The notes under the pieces: generated by a model
Seen by the model: the letters and a program-made list of their open reading frames with translations, nothing else
The model's database searches: none
What the model was told of the DNA's origin: nothing
Translations under genes and position numbers: made by a program
Shown here: piece by piece, positions 41,205 to 52,270 of the stretch
Position numbering within the stretch: the first letter of the stretch is position 1
How the letters are laid out: every line of letters starts with the position of its first letter
NCBI GenBank assembly: GCA_001592805.2
Contig: CP051139.1
Location: 3,782,001-3,846,000 of the forward strand
Direction of reading: 5' to 3'
Length of the DNA: 64,000 bases
Source: Peltaster fructicola
Lineage: Eukaryota; Ascomycota; Dothideomycetes

Positions 41205-43796
41205 ATGGCCACCGGACACGGCATCTACACGAGAGACGATTCGCCTGAAGCTTCGGATGTAGGAGCAGTACAGCATAACCATCTGGCAACTCCCAAGCGG
41301 GTACCACATAGACCTTCAGCCGCCAACAAGCACGCCTCGCCCGGAGACAAGCACCTACCTGTGGGCTCCAGAGTTGGCAAGCCCAATTCACCAACTTCAA
41401 CATCCACGAAGTGTAGTGGATCTGCTGAAACCGCTACCACGGACGACTTTCGTAGAGCAGCCCACCATGCTTCCCATACGCCTCAAAGACGAACGCCCAA
41501 GGGAGCAACTCGCAGCAGAGTCAGCTCTCAGCCATATGCAATACCTCCATCTCCAATCGATGAGCAATCGCCTATGACAACGGGAGCCAACACTACGGTC
41601 CCGGTGGACACAGAGGCAGTGCGGATTGCTATGAATGCTCTTCGCGCCACGGAACAGGTCGAGTTGTTGGACGCCATGGATGACCTGAGGAAGGAGAACA
41701 TCAGCACTTTTCTGTGAGTTACAAAGTGCATAGGAACTCGGTGCTAACATCATCTTCTCCATAGTAATATTCCACAGATCGTCGTTTGTGGAGATCAATC
41801 CAGTGGGAAGAGTGCCGTACTCGAGGCGATATCAAGATTGCCCTTTCGTTCAGGCTCGAAGACTGCGACTTGCTTTCCTACCGAGCTTATCCTTCGAAAT
41901 GCACCAACGACAAGTTTGCGTGTCAGCATTGCTCCTCACAGCTATCGTCTAAACCCTAAAGCTTCATCTTTGCCTACCTTCGAGATGACAGCGCAGAGTA
42001 TTGACGAATTTCAAAGTATACATGATGTTGCGGCCGAGTTTCTCAACAGCCACGCAAAATCAGGTCCTATCATGTTCGATAGCCTCCGGATTGAAGTCAC
42101 AGGGCCAGAGCAGCCTCATCTCACACTTGTCGATCTACCAGGACTTACCAACAGTACACCCAAGGGCATGTCGAGGCACACACCTCGCAGAATCAAGAAT
42201 CTCATGTCTTCTTACTTGAATCAGCCTCGCACCATCATCTTGGCTGTGGTTAACGCCGCATACGATTCAGCGCTGAGTAGTGTCCTAGGAATGATCTCAG
42301 ACGAGATCAGACCACGAACGATGGGCATCGTCACACACCCCGATGCTATCGACACCATTGATTCTACTAACGATTGGAAGGAAATCCTCAACCACAACAG
42401 AAGGTATACCTTGGGTCTGGGTTGGCACGCTTTGTGCAATCTCAATCACGAATCAAAGGACCGCACCGCTGAGAAGCGTGATCAACAAGAAGCAGTATTC
42501 TTTCGAACTGGGTCCTGGGCGAGCGTCGACCCACAGCTGTGTGGTGTCGATACATTACGCCAAAAGCTGAGCAAGCATCTTCTCACACTGACACGTGATG
42601 AAATGCCTGCACTACTGACAGCTATCGCTCAGCACATCGAAGATCGTAAGCAAATCTTGGAGCAGTATGGGCCTGAGTGAGATGATCTTGCCAGTCGCAA
42701 GCAATATGTCATTGCTTTAAGCGCTGCTATACACTCCTGCTTAAGAGATGCGGTAGACGGCAATTACAGCTCTCTGGAACATGGAGACTTCTTCGCTCAG
42801 AACGATTATTGTTGTCTGAGAGACAACATCAGGTCGATCTTGGAGGAGTTCGCAAGCGAAATGTTAAGCTCAAAAAGCTGGGAGATCTACAGTGATACTC
42901 CAGCTACATCTGTGACCCGCCTCGACACTAAGAGCACGTTCGCAAGCCAGACTGGGATTAAAAGAGACCTCTCGTCTTCTGCCACGGTATTTGCACTCTC
43001 CTGTGCTGAGCCTTCACCTAATGATCAGTCGCTCGCGAAGCTCAAGAGGAGGATCGAAATCTTGCAATTCTGCAAAGATATGGTTCCCTTGACGAAGAAA
43101 ATGCGCGGACGTGATTTGCCTGGAGTTGTACCAAGAGACGTTGACCGCTACATCTTCAAGCAAATGTCGCAACACTGGCCTGGTATAAGCGACAAATATG
43201 TGTTTCGTTGCTACAAACTGGTCGAGGAAGTTCTGTACACCACGATCATGGCCTTCGCTGGAGAACATACAGGGACACGTCTCTGGCGTTACTTCTGTGA
43301 AGCGTTCTGCGAGGATAGGAAAGTTCAAGTCGGGAATAAGCTCGAAGAACTACTCTGGCCGTACGTTTCCAGTTCCCCGATGGTTTATAGGAAGAACTTT
43401 GGGCAGCAGGTTGATGGTGGGACTTGGACTGCAGAAGTTAGATGGAGGACTTCGAGCCTAGAGGAAATCGCTGTGGCCAAAGCACTAGATTGTGCCGATC
43501 TGTATTATGATGTGAGTCGTAATCGACAAATGCTGGACCAAGCTGACGGACTGCAGGTTGCGCTTGACACCCTGATAGAGAACATCGCGACACTCGGAGT
43601 CGAGAGAACCCTCCTTGCTGGCTTACAGGACGTTGTCGCACCCGGACACGTAGCTTGCCTCACCGACGAGGAGCTCGATCATATAGGCGACGAATCTGAT
43701 GACTGCAGAGTTCGAAGAGCATTGGCGAGCAAGCAGCTTGCCATCCTGCAGCGGGTAGCCGATATTTGTCGTGGCCACAGTGCTACAAGGCTGTAG
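41205..43796 (+). pseudogene. Dynamin-like GTPase (fungal Mx/Vps1-related), one in-frame TGA
   Basis: Exon 1 41205-41713 and exon 2 41765-43796, joined across a GTGAGT...CCATAG intron, form one frame of about 846 codons interrupted by TGA at 42678-42680. The N-terminal 140 residues are disordered. The GTPase domain has P-loop GDQSSGKSA, the switch-2 motif DLPG and THPD in place of T/NKxD. The stop falls just after the GTPase domain, in the segment IEDRKQILEQYGPE. The frame continues for 372 codons through a stalk-like region (FFAQNDYCCL) and a GED-like C-terminus. In related proteins this segment reads G-P-x-R, and the TGA sits at that Arg, as if CGA became TGA. It may be a recently disabled gene, a read-through gene, or a sequencing error. 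These GTPases act in membrane remodelling or organelle division; the exact role is unknown. Confidence 0.7.
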
Positions 43797-43932
43797 CACC
43801 AGATAGATCTCTTTGCAGACTGGATTCGTGCCATGGTGGTAGATCTGTCGTGTGCGTCTCTTCATATCATCGTCATATTTGGAAGCCATCATGCTGAGTG
43901 TCTCACAACATTGACTACTTGGACGTGGCATT

Positions 43933-44508
43933 TCAATCGCGCGCATATGTGATCTTACTGCGCTTGATAGTCTTGCTGTCGTCTTCATCGTCATTAGGTC
44001 TTTTCTTCTTGAGCGCAGCCTTCGAGCTACCGACGGCTGCAGCTTGCAGGTCTCGTGCCGTCAGCGACGGGCCTGATGCGATCGGTGTTGCTGCATGGGA
44101 CGTAGTGCCTGAGTCGGGACCTTCTTGCGCCTAGGGTGGTCAGCATCTTGAGTTCTAATTGTCCATGAGTCTTACCCTCATCCAGCTGAGAGAGCTCCTG
44201 CTGAATATCCTGTCATCTTCCCGTATCCTGCCTCGCCTTCTGTCATCTGCTGCGCTCTTGTTCAAGGTGACACTCTTGACCCATGCATCGAAACCGCGCA
44301 CGATGTTCCCAGAGTTCGAGGTGTCCTCAAGATATGTGCCTTCGACCTTGTAGATCTGTTCTTCCAGCGCAGCAAGCTGCTCGTCCAGCTTGCGCTTCTT
44401 CTCGATTGTGCTTCGTAAGGTGCTTCGTAGTGATTCGTAGTATGGTCTACCTGGTTGATCTGCTGATGCGGTTGTCGCACCAGTGCCAGGAGGAACGTTC
44501 TCGGTCAT
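43933..44508 (-). CDS. EAF6: NuA4/NuA3 acetyltransferase subunit Eaf6
   Basis: Two exons, 44176-44508 and 43933-44130, joined across a 45-base GTAAGA...GCTGACCACCCTAG intron, give 176 residues. After a short Pro/Gly-rich start (MTENVPPGTGATT) comes the Eaf6 coiled coil (about 25-62, YYESLRSTLRSTIEKKRKLD) and the conserved EGTYLEDTSNSGNIVRGFD and DDRIFSRSS motifs. The second exon supplies a basic tail (LKKKRP, then an acidic run and KRSKITYARD) typical of fungal Eaf6. Eaf6 is a small shared subunit of histone acetyltransferase complexes. Without the intron the frame would stop seven codons after the donor, which would lose the basic tail. The start is the ATG at 44506-44508; upstream codons in this frame do not look conserved. 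Confidence 0.9.
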
Positions 44509-44885
44509 GATGAGCGCGTATATGTATCTATACGCGCTGATGCAAAGATTGTTTTGACATGTGTTCTGCTGAAAACTGGTGTTGATCGTGACGTCCTGAA
44601 GCGCGTTTCGCGTAGTGTCACTGGTACATAGCTCGCCGAGCACATGATGACTAAGCATATAGACGACAGTGAAAGTCCATTGGCAACACTATTGACTCTG
44701 CTCCTCGTATACTCACGTAAAAACCTATTACCTGTTCGTGTCGTCCACGTCCACAGGTCTTTTGACATGCTAGGGTAAAAACCGTGAGCGTACGTTTTCC
44801 CTGGTACCTTTATCTTCTCTCTTCCCTAACTCCTCATATCCATCCCACTGATTTCTAGCCATCTTCGATGTGATCTTAACTCCAT
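44509..44885. other. Intergenic region
   Basis: 377 bases between EAF6 and the defensin-like gene, both on minus. It should hold the defensin-like terminator and EAF6 promoter. Nothing else seen. Confidence 0.4.
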
Positions 44886-45224
44886 CTAGGAGCAGTCACA
44901 CCTGTGGATTGGACCTAAGGCGATGACATGGCAATGACCCTTTCCAGATGCAATCGGGCACTTGGCCTTGCATTCAGCCAAACCATCATAGTCTTTGGCG
45001 CAGCCACTATGTCCCAACAGTCAGCAACTTCCAACTCAATAAGGACGTCAAAACTTGTGCAGATCGACTCAATGATTGCAGTCATCGAAAGCAGATGGAA
45101 GAAAATGTACTCACGCAACACTGCCTCTGGCTAGAAGTTCAGCGGCCTCGACGTCAGGAGATGGCATAGCCATTGCAGAAGTGATAGCAGCAAGGCCGAT
45201 GAGTGCTGTGAGTGTGAATCGCAT
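44886..45224 (-). CDS. Small secreted six-cysteine peptide, defensin-like (CS-alpha-beta)
   Basis: Two exons, 45115-45224 and 44886-45006, joined across a 108-base intron (GTGAGT, TTGCTGAC branch, GACATAG), give 76 residues. Residues 1-19 are a clear signal peptide (MRFTLTALIGLAAITSAMA). About 18 residues of acidic propeptide follow, and then a mature region of about 39 residues. Six Cys at 39, 49, 53, 62, 73 and 75 give the spacing C-x9-C-x3-C-x8-C-x10-C-x1-C, which is the cysteine-stabilised alpha-beta pattern of defensins (C...CxxxC...C...CxC). A GxC motif precedes the fourth Cys, as in the gamma-core. The intron falls just before the first Cys, so exon 2 encodes the whole mature domain, a common defensin layout. 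Family members are mostly antimicrobial; whether this one is an antimicrobial, an effector or something else is unknown. Confidence 0.78.
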
Positions 45225-46345
45225 GGTTGCTGGTGAGTCTTTGTGTTTGGGAGAGTTCGAAGCCTTGCAGTGATGTTGAGATGAGATGGTGAGGAAAAGA
45301 CTACTGCGAGAGGACGGCCTACTTATGCTTCAGAATGGGGCTGCTCGGCAACATTCGTCTGCTTGTACAGCGTAGGTGATCAGCCAGTCTGGCGATGCTC
45401 ATGGCCTCTATGGATCTTTGCTACATCGTGTAGTGTCTGTGTATCCGAAGGATCGACGGGGCCGTTTTGACGTCCATATGGTGTGTGCCAGTGTCTTTGC
45501 TTGACCTTAGCACACCCACATGATGCAAGTGGAGTTCCTGGAGGCACAACATTCTGGAGGATTCGTCTTGATGCCATAGCATCCAGCTAGCTAGTGATGC
45601 TACTACCGTCGCTGCGGTACGTTGAATTGACCGCAACATGTCCTTGATTGTCGATGGGGCGAAAAGCTCGCATCAAGTACCAATCTGAAGACGAACGACG
45701 AGCGACAAAGCGGGCAACTGACGGGGGCAAGAAGACTTGATGAGGACTTGAGCATATCCCATACTTTGCATTGTTGAGAGTGATGCTTGCGCAGAAAGCT
45801 ACACGTCGAGTAAGCTCAGTATCCTTGCACTTTGCTTAGTCCTTAGGCCAGAACTCGGCAGTCCTTGAGTATGCATGTTGGAAGCGGAGTGATGATCGGG
45901 ACAGCATGTCGTGAAGATATTGAACTTCGCAGGCCAGACCCCTGCCTACGGGAAGACCCATCACGGCGTTGTCTTTCGATGTCGATGCCCGCATGCATGC
46001 AAGGTGCTGGGACGGCTGCAGGTCTCGGCTTTGACGGCTCATGGCTCGCAACGAGCACCTCACCTAGCTCAGACATGACTGTGAAACAATGCCAGCAAGA
46101 CCCATACGTTACGCACCTGCAATCCTGTCCGTGGGATCGAAGCTTTTCAGCCTCAGTATCCACTATGAAACCCACAAGATGGATTGTATGGGAGGACCGA
46201 CTAGGTGACCTCAATCAGTGGCACAATTCTTGTCGGGCGCACGGCGAACATGGCTGCAGAGGGTTGGTGACACCACGACACGCAGGCGTGCTGGTTCATC
46301 CTATATGATTACCCATGACTTCATGTCCGACCAGTCCTTGTCTCT
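45225..46345. other. Intergenic region of 1.1 kb
   Basis: Upstream of the defensin-like gene and downstream of the membrane-protein gene (both minus). A TATA-like CATAAGTA lies about 100 bases before the defensin-like ATG (near 45321-45334). Frames of 147 codons (plus) and 123 codons (minus) near 45840-46310 overlap and have no domain. Confidence 0.4.
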
Positions 46346-47572
46346 TCAAGTGTCGTAGCCCCAAGCGCCTACACTCACCTGGTGACCGCGAGAGAACTGG
46401 TTCCACATGTTTGCGCCAGCTGAAACAAGATTGATCGCTGAATCCACATTGACATTGCCAGAAGTGGCTCGCACTGGCGGTGGCCGACTGTTGAACTCGT
46501 TGATGACGCTGGGGCTCATGTCGACTTCGCCTTGGAATCTGTCGAGGACAAGGTGCTTGAGATACTTCTTGTGAACTTCAAACCACTTCTGCTCGCTCAT
46601 AGTGGCGTACTGTCGATTGTCCGACGACTCTACCGGAATGGAAAAGTTCCAGACGACGTTATAGACAGCATACCACTTGGTCGTGAAGAACAGGATAGGC
46701 CAGGTGAGGATCCAGAGCATGGTGAAGTAGAATAGGAACCTTACCCATGAGTTACGCCACTTGTTGACCCAGTGAGGAGTATAGACATCGACGTACTTGC
46801 CCTCGACTGGAAAGGTGATCTCAAGCCGACCACGATACTCAGTCTCTCTGATCATACCAACGATCATCGACTCGAGCAAGGCATTATCTAACCCTTGGAC
46901 CATCCGGGTCACACGGAAGACCTTCAGCTTGGACGGTGACGCACAGTACCGCTCACACCATTCCTTCAGATCAGGGATAGGCTCATCTGACAGTTGTATG
47001 CCTTGCGTGTGTCCAACAGCTCTAGTCTTGCGGAAACTGCCTCGATATGCCTTGTCATCATTGTGTACAACCATCTCATTCCACCAGTCCTTGACCAGTG
47101 CTTCGCGTAGCATGCTCTGCAAGCTGATGTTGACGTCAAAGTCGACCACTCTCTCCGTCGACTTCTTGTCATTGTGATCACGCCTGGTCTCGTTGTGATG
47201 TCCCATGAGACGTATCATAGGCTTAGGTGGAATCATGCGAACGCAATCCATGATATACGCGTACAAATTGTAGGGATCAGTCAGTCGCTCATCGATCCGA
47301 GTCGAGACCTCTGCGAGCTTGGTTGTGCTGCCTCCGACACGGACCCAACTTGGACGTGTGACAGGTGCTTGATTGTACTCATCTTGCGGCTGGTTGTGGC
47401 TGATAAATGTTGGATGGTTCAGGAGCGTACGCTCCGCTGATCGTGATGCTGCAGCAGTCTCACTGTCTGTGTATGATGGGAGTGCATCGTAGTCGTAATC
47501 GTCGGGAGTCGTATGCAGGGAGAGCGCGTCAGTGTTGTCGCCTGTGCGCTTTGCTGCAAGCGGCTTGCCCAT
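46346..47572 (-). CDS. Uncharacterised fungal membrane protein
   Basis: A single-exon frame of 408 codons from the ATG at 47570-47572 (MGKPLAAKRTGDN). The frame is open slightly upstream but without an ATG. The first 90 residues are polar and disordered. A soluble domain follows (about 95-275; PSWVRVGG, LYAYIMDCVRMIPPKPMIRLMG, EWCERYCASPSKLKVFRV). A hydrophobic hairpin lies at about 285-310 (FLFYFTMLWILTWPILFF), and a segment with WFEVHKKYLKHLVLDRFQGEVDMSP comes after it. The C-terminus is hydrophilic. I recall similar proteins, always unnamed, in Aspergillus and relatives. No catalytic motif. A peripheral role at an internal membrane is only a guess. Confidence 0.72.
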   Translation of the reverse strand: MGKPLAAKRTGDNTDALSLHTTPDDYDYDALPSYTDSETAAASRSAERTLLNHPTFISHNQPQDEYNQAPVTRPSWVRVGGSTTKLAEVSTRIDERLTDPYNLYAYIMDCVRMIPPKPMIRLMGHHNETRRDHNDKKSTERVVDFDVNISLQSMLREALVKDWWNEMVVHNDDKAYRGSFRKTRAVGHTQGIQLSDEPIPDLKEWCERYCASPSKLKVFRVTRMVQGLDNALLESMIVGMIRETEYRGRLEITFPVEGKYVDVYTPHWVNKWRNSWVRFLFYFTMLWILTWPILFFTTKWYAVYNVVWNFSIPVESSDNRQYATMSEQKWFEVHKKYLKHLVLDRFQGEVDMSPSVINEFNSRPPPVRATSGNVNVDSAINLVSAGANMWNQFSRGHQVSVGAWGYDT

Positions 47573-47965
47573 GATCGTGTCTTCGGTCAAACAAGCGGAC
47601 GAGTTCGCAATGAGGATCGTCTACAGTGATCGTGATGTACCACTACATGTACAGGGAGTGCGAGATTGAGAGAGGGCGGTGACGACGGTGAAGAGAAGAG
47701 GTGGATGTCACTGCAGGCAGACAGAAGGTGGTTAATCCCACATACATGTACGCAAGAACAGGGTCTGTTCCAGTGGTTGATCCTTCAGCCATTCCACTAT
47801 TAATTTGATTCGTTGGCAGATCTCGTGTCCAGCTAGACGCCGATCTCGTACATGCAGGCTTCCTTCCAATATTGGCCCCTTGGACTGCCTGCTCAGCCGG
47901 CGTCAGAGGCACATCTGTGGCACATCATCTCTGCGGCACAGCATGCATTGGTGGTGGCGACTGCA
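47573..47965. other. Intergenic region
   Basis: 393 bases between two minus-strand genes. No supported gene. Confidence 0.4.
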
Positions 47966-48733
47966 CTAGCTGCTCATGAGTCCAGCCTGGCCTTTCCTTT
48001 GACCAAACTTAACGTTTCTAGGCACCATATGTAGCGAACCCAAGGATGAAGCAATGCCGTCCACTGCTTGATCCTCCTCCTGCCGTTGTTCCAGCGTCTT
48101 AATGCCGATGTCATCATCAGTACGCCACATACGAGCTTCCTTCGTCGTTCGTCTCGAGTTGACCGCATGACTGGACGAAGGATAGCTTGGGATGTCCTCT
48201 TGCTCAACAGCGTCTGGTACATGTCGTTCACGACTACTCCTTCTATGGCCCTGCTCGTCGATACCAGGTCTCAGCAAGCTCTTCCGACCATCTATGCCAT
48301 CTATGACAACGAAGAAGTCGTAGTTACGCGGAAAGCCATGCTTATCAACGAGATGACTTCTTCTCCTCTTCCAGTCCATACAGACTTTATCACAGCCCTC
48401 AACGAAACACGCATACGTCTTGAGCCCAGCATCTTTTCGGGCTGCGCATATCGGGTCGTGCAGCTCTGTGATATGGAGATCGAGGAAGTATGCAGACGGG
48501 AAGTTCTTATGGCATTCTGAGCAGCGGTAACTGTGCTCTGAGTGGTAATGTGTCTCGTAGAGGGTTGTGCTCGAGAAGCTCTGTGGCTCGTGTGGCGGTA
48601 GGGAACACCAGATGATAGGGTTTGGTTGCGTTGATCGCTCGTATGCCGCGTACTTGGCTGCGCTTTCGCTGGAGTTGTGGATGCTTAAGGCTGCTGTGTC
48701 AGATGCTAGCGATGAGATGCGTCCTCGCTTCAT
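47966..48733 (-). CDS. C2H2 zinc-finger protein, ZNF511-like
   Basis: A single-exon frame of 255 codons from the ATG at 48731-48733 (MKRGRISSLASD). After a short polar start comes CSLPPHEPQSFSS and then three finger units: HYHSEHSYRCSECHKNFPS with the HITELH helix, and CFVEGCDKVCMDWKRRRSHL with DKHGFPRNYDFFVV. The run from CSLPPHEP to DGRKSLLRP is the hallmark of the ZNF511 family, conserved from fungi to animals. The tail is basic and low complexity. Human ZNF511 is a poorly studied nuclear protein, so the role is not clear. The frame continues for 12 codons upstream without an ATG. It is divergent from the EST1-like gene. Confidence 0.8.
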   Translation of the reverse strand: MKRGRISSLASDTAALSIHNSSESAAKYAAYERSTQPNPIIWCSLPPHEPQSFSSTTLYETHYHSEHSYRCSECHKNFPSAYFLDLHITELHDPICAARKDAGLKTYACFVEGCDKVCMDWKRRRSHLVDKHGFPRNYDFFVVIDGIDGRKSLLRPGIDEQGHRRSSRERHVPDAVEQEDIPSYPSSSHAVNSRRTTKEARMWRTDDDIGIKTLEQRQEEDQAVDGIASSLGSLHMVPRNVKFGQRKGQAGLMSS

Positions 48734-49235
48734 GTTGGATGACAGCGTGATCAGTCGTTGCAACGGCAAGCAGGTGCATGATGCGATAGTGAGTGCTTGT
48801 ACTCACAACACTAGTGCAGTATTACGGCGACGATGAGGACTCTTTCACATGCCGTAATGTCGACACGTGAAACAAGAGGTGAGGTCAATACTGAGCAAGT
48901 CCCACATCTGCAGCGGACTGGAATTCGCCCTCAACTCCACCATGATACTACCAATTTTACGTCGAAACCTCTTCACTGTGACATTCACGTGGTGACTCGC
49001 ACACAGTCACGAGCGTACAATATCACCTCAGACTCTGTCTTCCTCAGCTGTGGGCCTGCTCGCCGATCCTTCAAATGGCTCGCGACCGCTCCTCGAACCA
49101 CGCAATCGATCGCTCGCTCAAATAGCATACACTTCGATACCTCCGCCACTATCTGTAGTGTTGGATACGCCTACTCCCTCTCAGCAAAACCGCGCATATG
49201 CCGCGCAGCTGCCCTCTTACATCGTCCTCCGAAGC
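48734..49235. promoter_or_regulatory. Divergent promoter region
   Basis: 502 bases between divergent start codons. The plus frame is open from about 49050 but has no ATG until 49236. An upstream exon cannot be excluded. Confidence 0.4.
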
Positions 49236-51757
49236 ATGGACGAGCTGCTCGCAAAGGAGCGAGCTTCCAACGAATATGTGAGATCACTCCAGAGCAATCC
49301 AAGCACGCCGTTCAAAGATGTCCTCGATGCCTTTAAGCAATACCGCGCCACTGTGCAGACCCTAGTCTTTGAGAAGCTCGCAGACGCCGAAAGGCTTGAG
49401 AGTAGACTATGGCAGCAACACACCGAGACACGCCAGACCTTGGCACGAACATTGAAGGATTTACGCAAGATGCCGGAACAGAGGATCGTCGAGACAAGAG
49501 TAGCTGTTGAGATGTATCTTCGCTTCATCAAGCAAAGCATAAGCTTCTATCGTGGTTATATTCACCATCTCTCGACTCGCTTTGGTGGCATTCCAGAGCT
49601 GCAAGCTGTTGCGCATCAGGTCAAGCCTAACAGTGCAGCCGACGCCGATACTGGGATGTCTGTCGACGCAGAATTGCGCCAGCAAGTCCTCAACTCTTGC
49701 TATCGAACGCTGATCTACCTCGGAGATCTTTGCCGCTATCGTGCGACAGACCACTTGGATGCACAGCAAGACTTTGGTCCGGCCATTGGCTTCTATAGTC
49801 TTGCCTGCACTATCCGCTCTGATTCTGGTTGGAGCTACCATCAGCAAGGTGTTGTGGCATTGGAGCAGAAGGATTACCTGCGCGCCATTTACTACTTGTA
49901 TCGCTCCTTTCTGGCTCCCGAACCACTTCACATGGCGAAGAGGAACCTCGCTGCGCAGTTTGAAAAGGCTAATGTAGCTTGGGAAAGAGGCGAGCTCATT
50001 GCAAGAGGGCCACCACATGACCCTGCTGCGGGCGAGAAAGCGCTCGTAGGTTACCTGGTCCGATTGCACAGCATGTGCGTCAAGGGTGAGCCTGTCCGAG
50101 GCTATGAGGAGCTCCTACATGAGCTCTTGACTCGACTGAAATCGCTGCTTCATCAGCGACCACTCGAGAGCAAATTGCAGCGCATGACTTTCGTGAACAT
50201 CAGCGCGCAGCACAACGCGATGGAGAACTACAAAGGTATGTCTCTTCTGTACCGCCAAACTTGCTATTGACATTAGTGCTAGCTCTCCAATCATCACAGA
50301 ATGAACAAGCATTCTATTATTCCATGCATATTAACATTGTCTTCTTCACGACACTGCTTGAGACCTTGCAAACAGAGCTCGTTGTTGCGGCGAAGAATCC
50401 TAAATTGGTGGGAGAGGAGCTCTCACTAAAGGTCTCAGTCACAATGGCCCAAGTTCTGCCAGCTTTGGTCCTGTACAGCAACTGGTTGGTCATCAATGTC
50501 CATCTAGTGCTCGGTCTTTCTTCAAATGCTTTCCTTACGGCCTCCATCGAACGCCTTTGGAAGGTCTATGCCGAGGACCTGGACATGATTTCTTTCGTCT
50601 TTCCGATCTGGGATCTCGAAGACTGCGAGCAGGTCAATTATCTACTGGAAGAGAGTGTTGAGAAGCTTGGTTTCACGCCTTTGCTTGATCCGCAGAATGT
50701 TGGAGACTTGGTACACAAGAGCTTACATGACTCTTTGGGACATCTCAAGCTCAGATTCAGTGATGCAACAGTCACACGACTGGGCCCGTCCGATGAGGCG
50801 CTCCACCGTGTGCTTAGGTTGCTTGAGGCTGGATCATATCTTGTCACCAATGTCGACGGCACACCTCTCTTCATTCGAGGAACACGATTCTCCTTCGGCG
50901 AAGACACAGAGCTACGAGCATTGCCCCGACCTCCGACTCCGCCACCTGTGGAGAAGCCAAAGCCATTGTCCTATGCCGCGGCCGCGTCCAAGAAGCAGGC
51001 TATCACAAAGGCACTATCAGCGGCGATCATCAGACCTGGCGCGACGACTCCAGCTCCCTCACACGATGATCAGAGTGTGCAACGCGCCGATCAGCTACAT
51101 CGCATGGTCGACAATCTCGTTGACGACGATGACCCTGATCAGCCTGTCACACCACCTCAACAACAATCCAATCACAACACCGTAATCAGTGGTACCAACG
51201 ATGTGCTAATAACTGGTCTGTCCCCACCAGACTATGGCTCGGCGATGTCTCCGTCGGCTACTGCAATAGTGCCGGCAACAGCACTTGTCCACGAGCACAA
51301 GCGATCGTACGGCTCAAGGTCCAAGGAGGATCTATCAGCTTTCTCACCACGACCAAAGCTTGCGGCAGACAGAGTCGCCAGTCTCTGGTCTCCGTCCGAA
51401 GGCAACAGCCAGAGCCAATCTCGTCGTGGCAGTCCAGCCTTACATGTGCGGTCTCCTCATCAGCGTCAGAGTAGCTCTGCTAGCAACAGATCTGCAGCCT
51501 CGCCGCAACTTGCAGACAGCTGGCACTCCGGTGATGGTGTACCAGGCTTCAAGCACATCGCCAAGGGATCATTCAGCAATGGTATTGCTGCCACAGGTCT
51601 GCTGCAACAAGGCCTTGCAAGTAGCCCTGTTGATCGCGTGTTGTCTTCACCTCAGCAAGTTGCTGGCAACCAGAACGCAAGCCCGCTGCTCTTCGGCCGC
51701 GGTTCCATCTGGAGTGCAAATCCGAGCGCATCTCCAAGGGCTGAATTTGGAGGATGA
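49236..51757 (+). CDS. EST1/EBS1/SMG7-like TPR protein
   Basis: Two exons, 49236-50235 and 50283-51757, joined across a 47-base GTATGT intron, give 824 residues. An alternative acceptor at 50276 keeps the frame and adds two residues. The N-terminal part (about 50-190) is an Est1-type 14-3-3-like helical domain. It is followed by YHQQGVVALEQKDYLRAIYYLYRSFLAPEPLHMAKRNL (part shown), the hallmark Est1/SMG5-7 helix pair that precedes the DNA/RNA-binding domain. The second exon continues this domain (AFYYSMHINIVFFTTLLE) and ends in a long Ser/Pro/Gln-rich tail (about 570-824). Such proteins act in nonsense-mediated decay (SMG7, Ebs1) or at telomeres (Est1). The lack of a PIN domain favours the SMG7/Ebs1 side. 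Confidence 0.85.
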
Positions 51758-52270
51758 ACGGAGCCAGCGACGAGACACTGTCTCCTACAGACTGAGTCGT
51801 CATAAAGATGTAACTTCGATGAGGCGAATGAGTACGACAGAGAGGCAGTGTAGCTTCATCAGGATATGGTGAGTACGGATGAGCAGACGAAGCGGTTCGG
51901 CGCTGACTGATCTCGCAGCTATGATTCTGGTGCAACGAGCTTGCAAGCAACAATGTGCAATGCCCTGGAAACTTTCGTCTCGTAGACGATTGGGAGCATC
52001 ATCTGGCTTGTGCGCTCCGTGTTCTGAATAGCATAACGACGCCAGCAGGTCACTATCACAACTTGGTGCATGCAGTTCAAGTATTGATTTTCCATATTTG
52101 TTTGATCGTTTCAATTCTGTTGCATCGTCGGCCTTTCTGATGCTCCTCCCTCTTCAACACATGCCGGAGGGCAGTGGTGTTTCATCGTCTGAGCATTTTG
52201 ATCGCCGATCCTGTCTCTTTTCTGTCCATTCCACGGTCGAGGCGGATCGAGACATGCACATACGCTGCTG
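51758..52270. terminator. Convergent 3' region
   Basis: 513 bases between the facing stops of the EST1-like gene and PAN3. No gene seen. Confidence 0.4.

Noticed and set aside
42675-42695. 18-base micro-intron over the TGA of the dynamin-like gene
   Set aside because: It has GT and AG ends, but is far below the fungal minimum and leaves the conserved segment five or six residues short.
45843-46308. Overlapping frames of 123 (minus) and 147 (plus) codons
   Set aside because: Both are Met/Ser/Arg-rich, lie across each other and have no recognisable motif.
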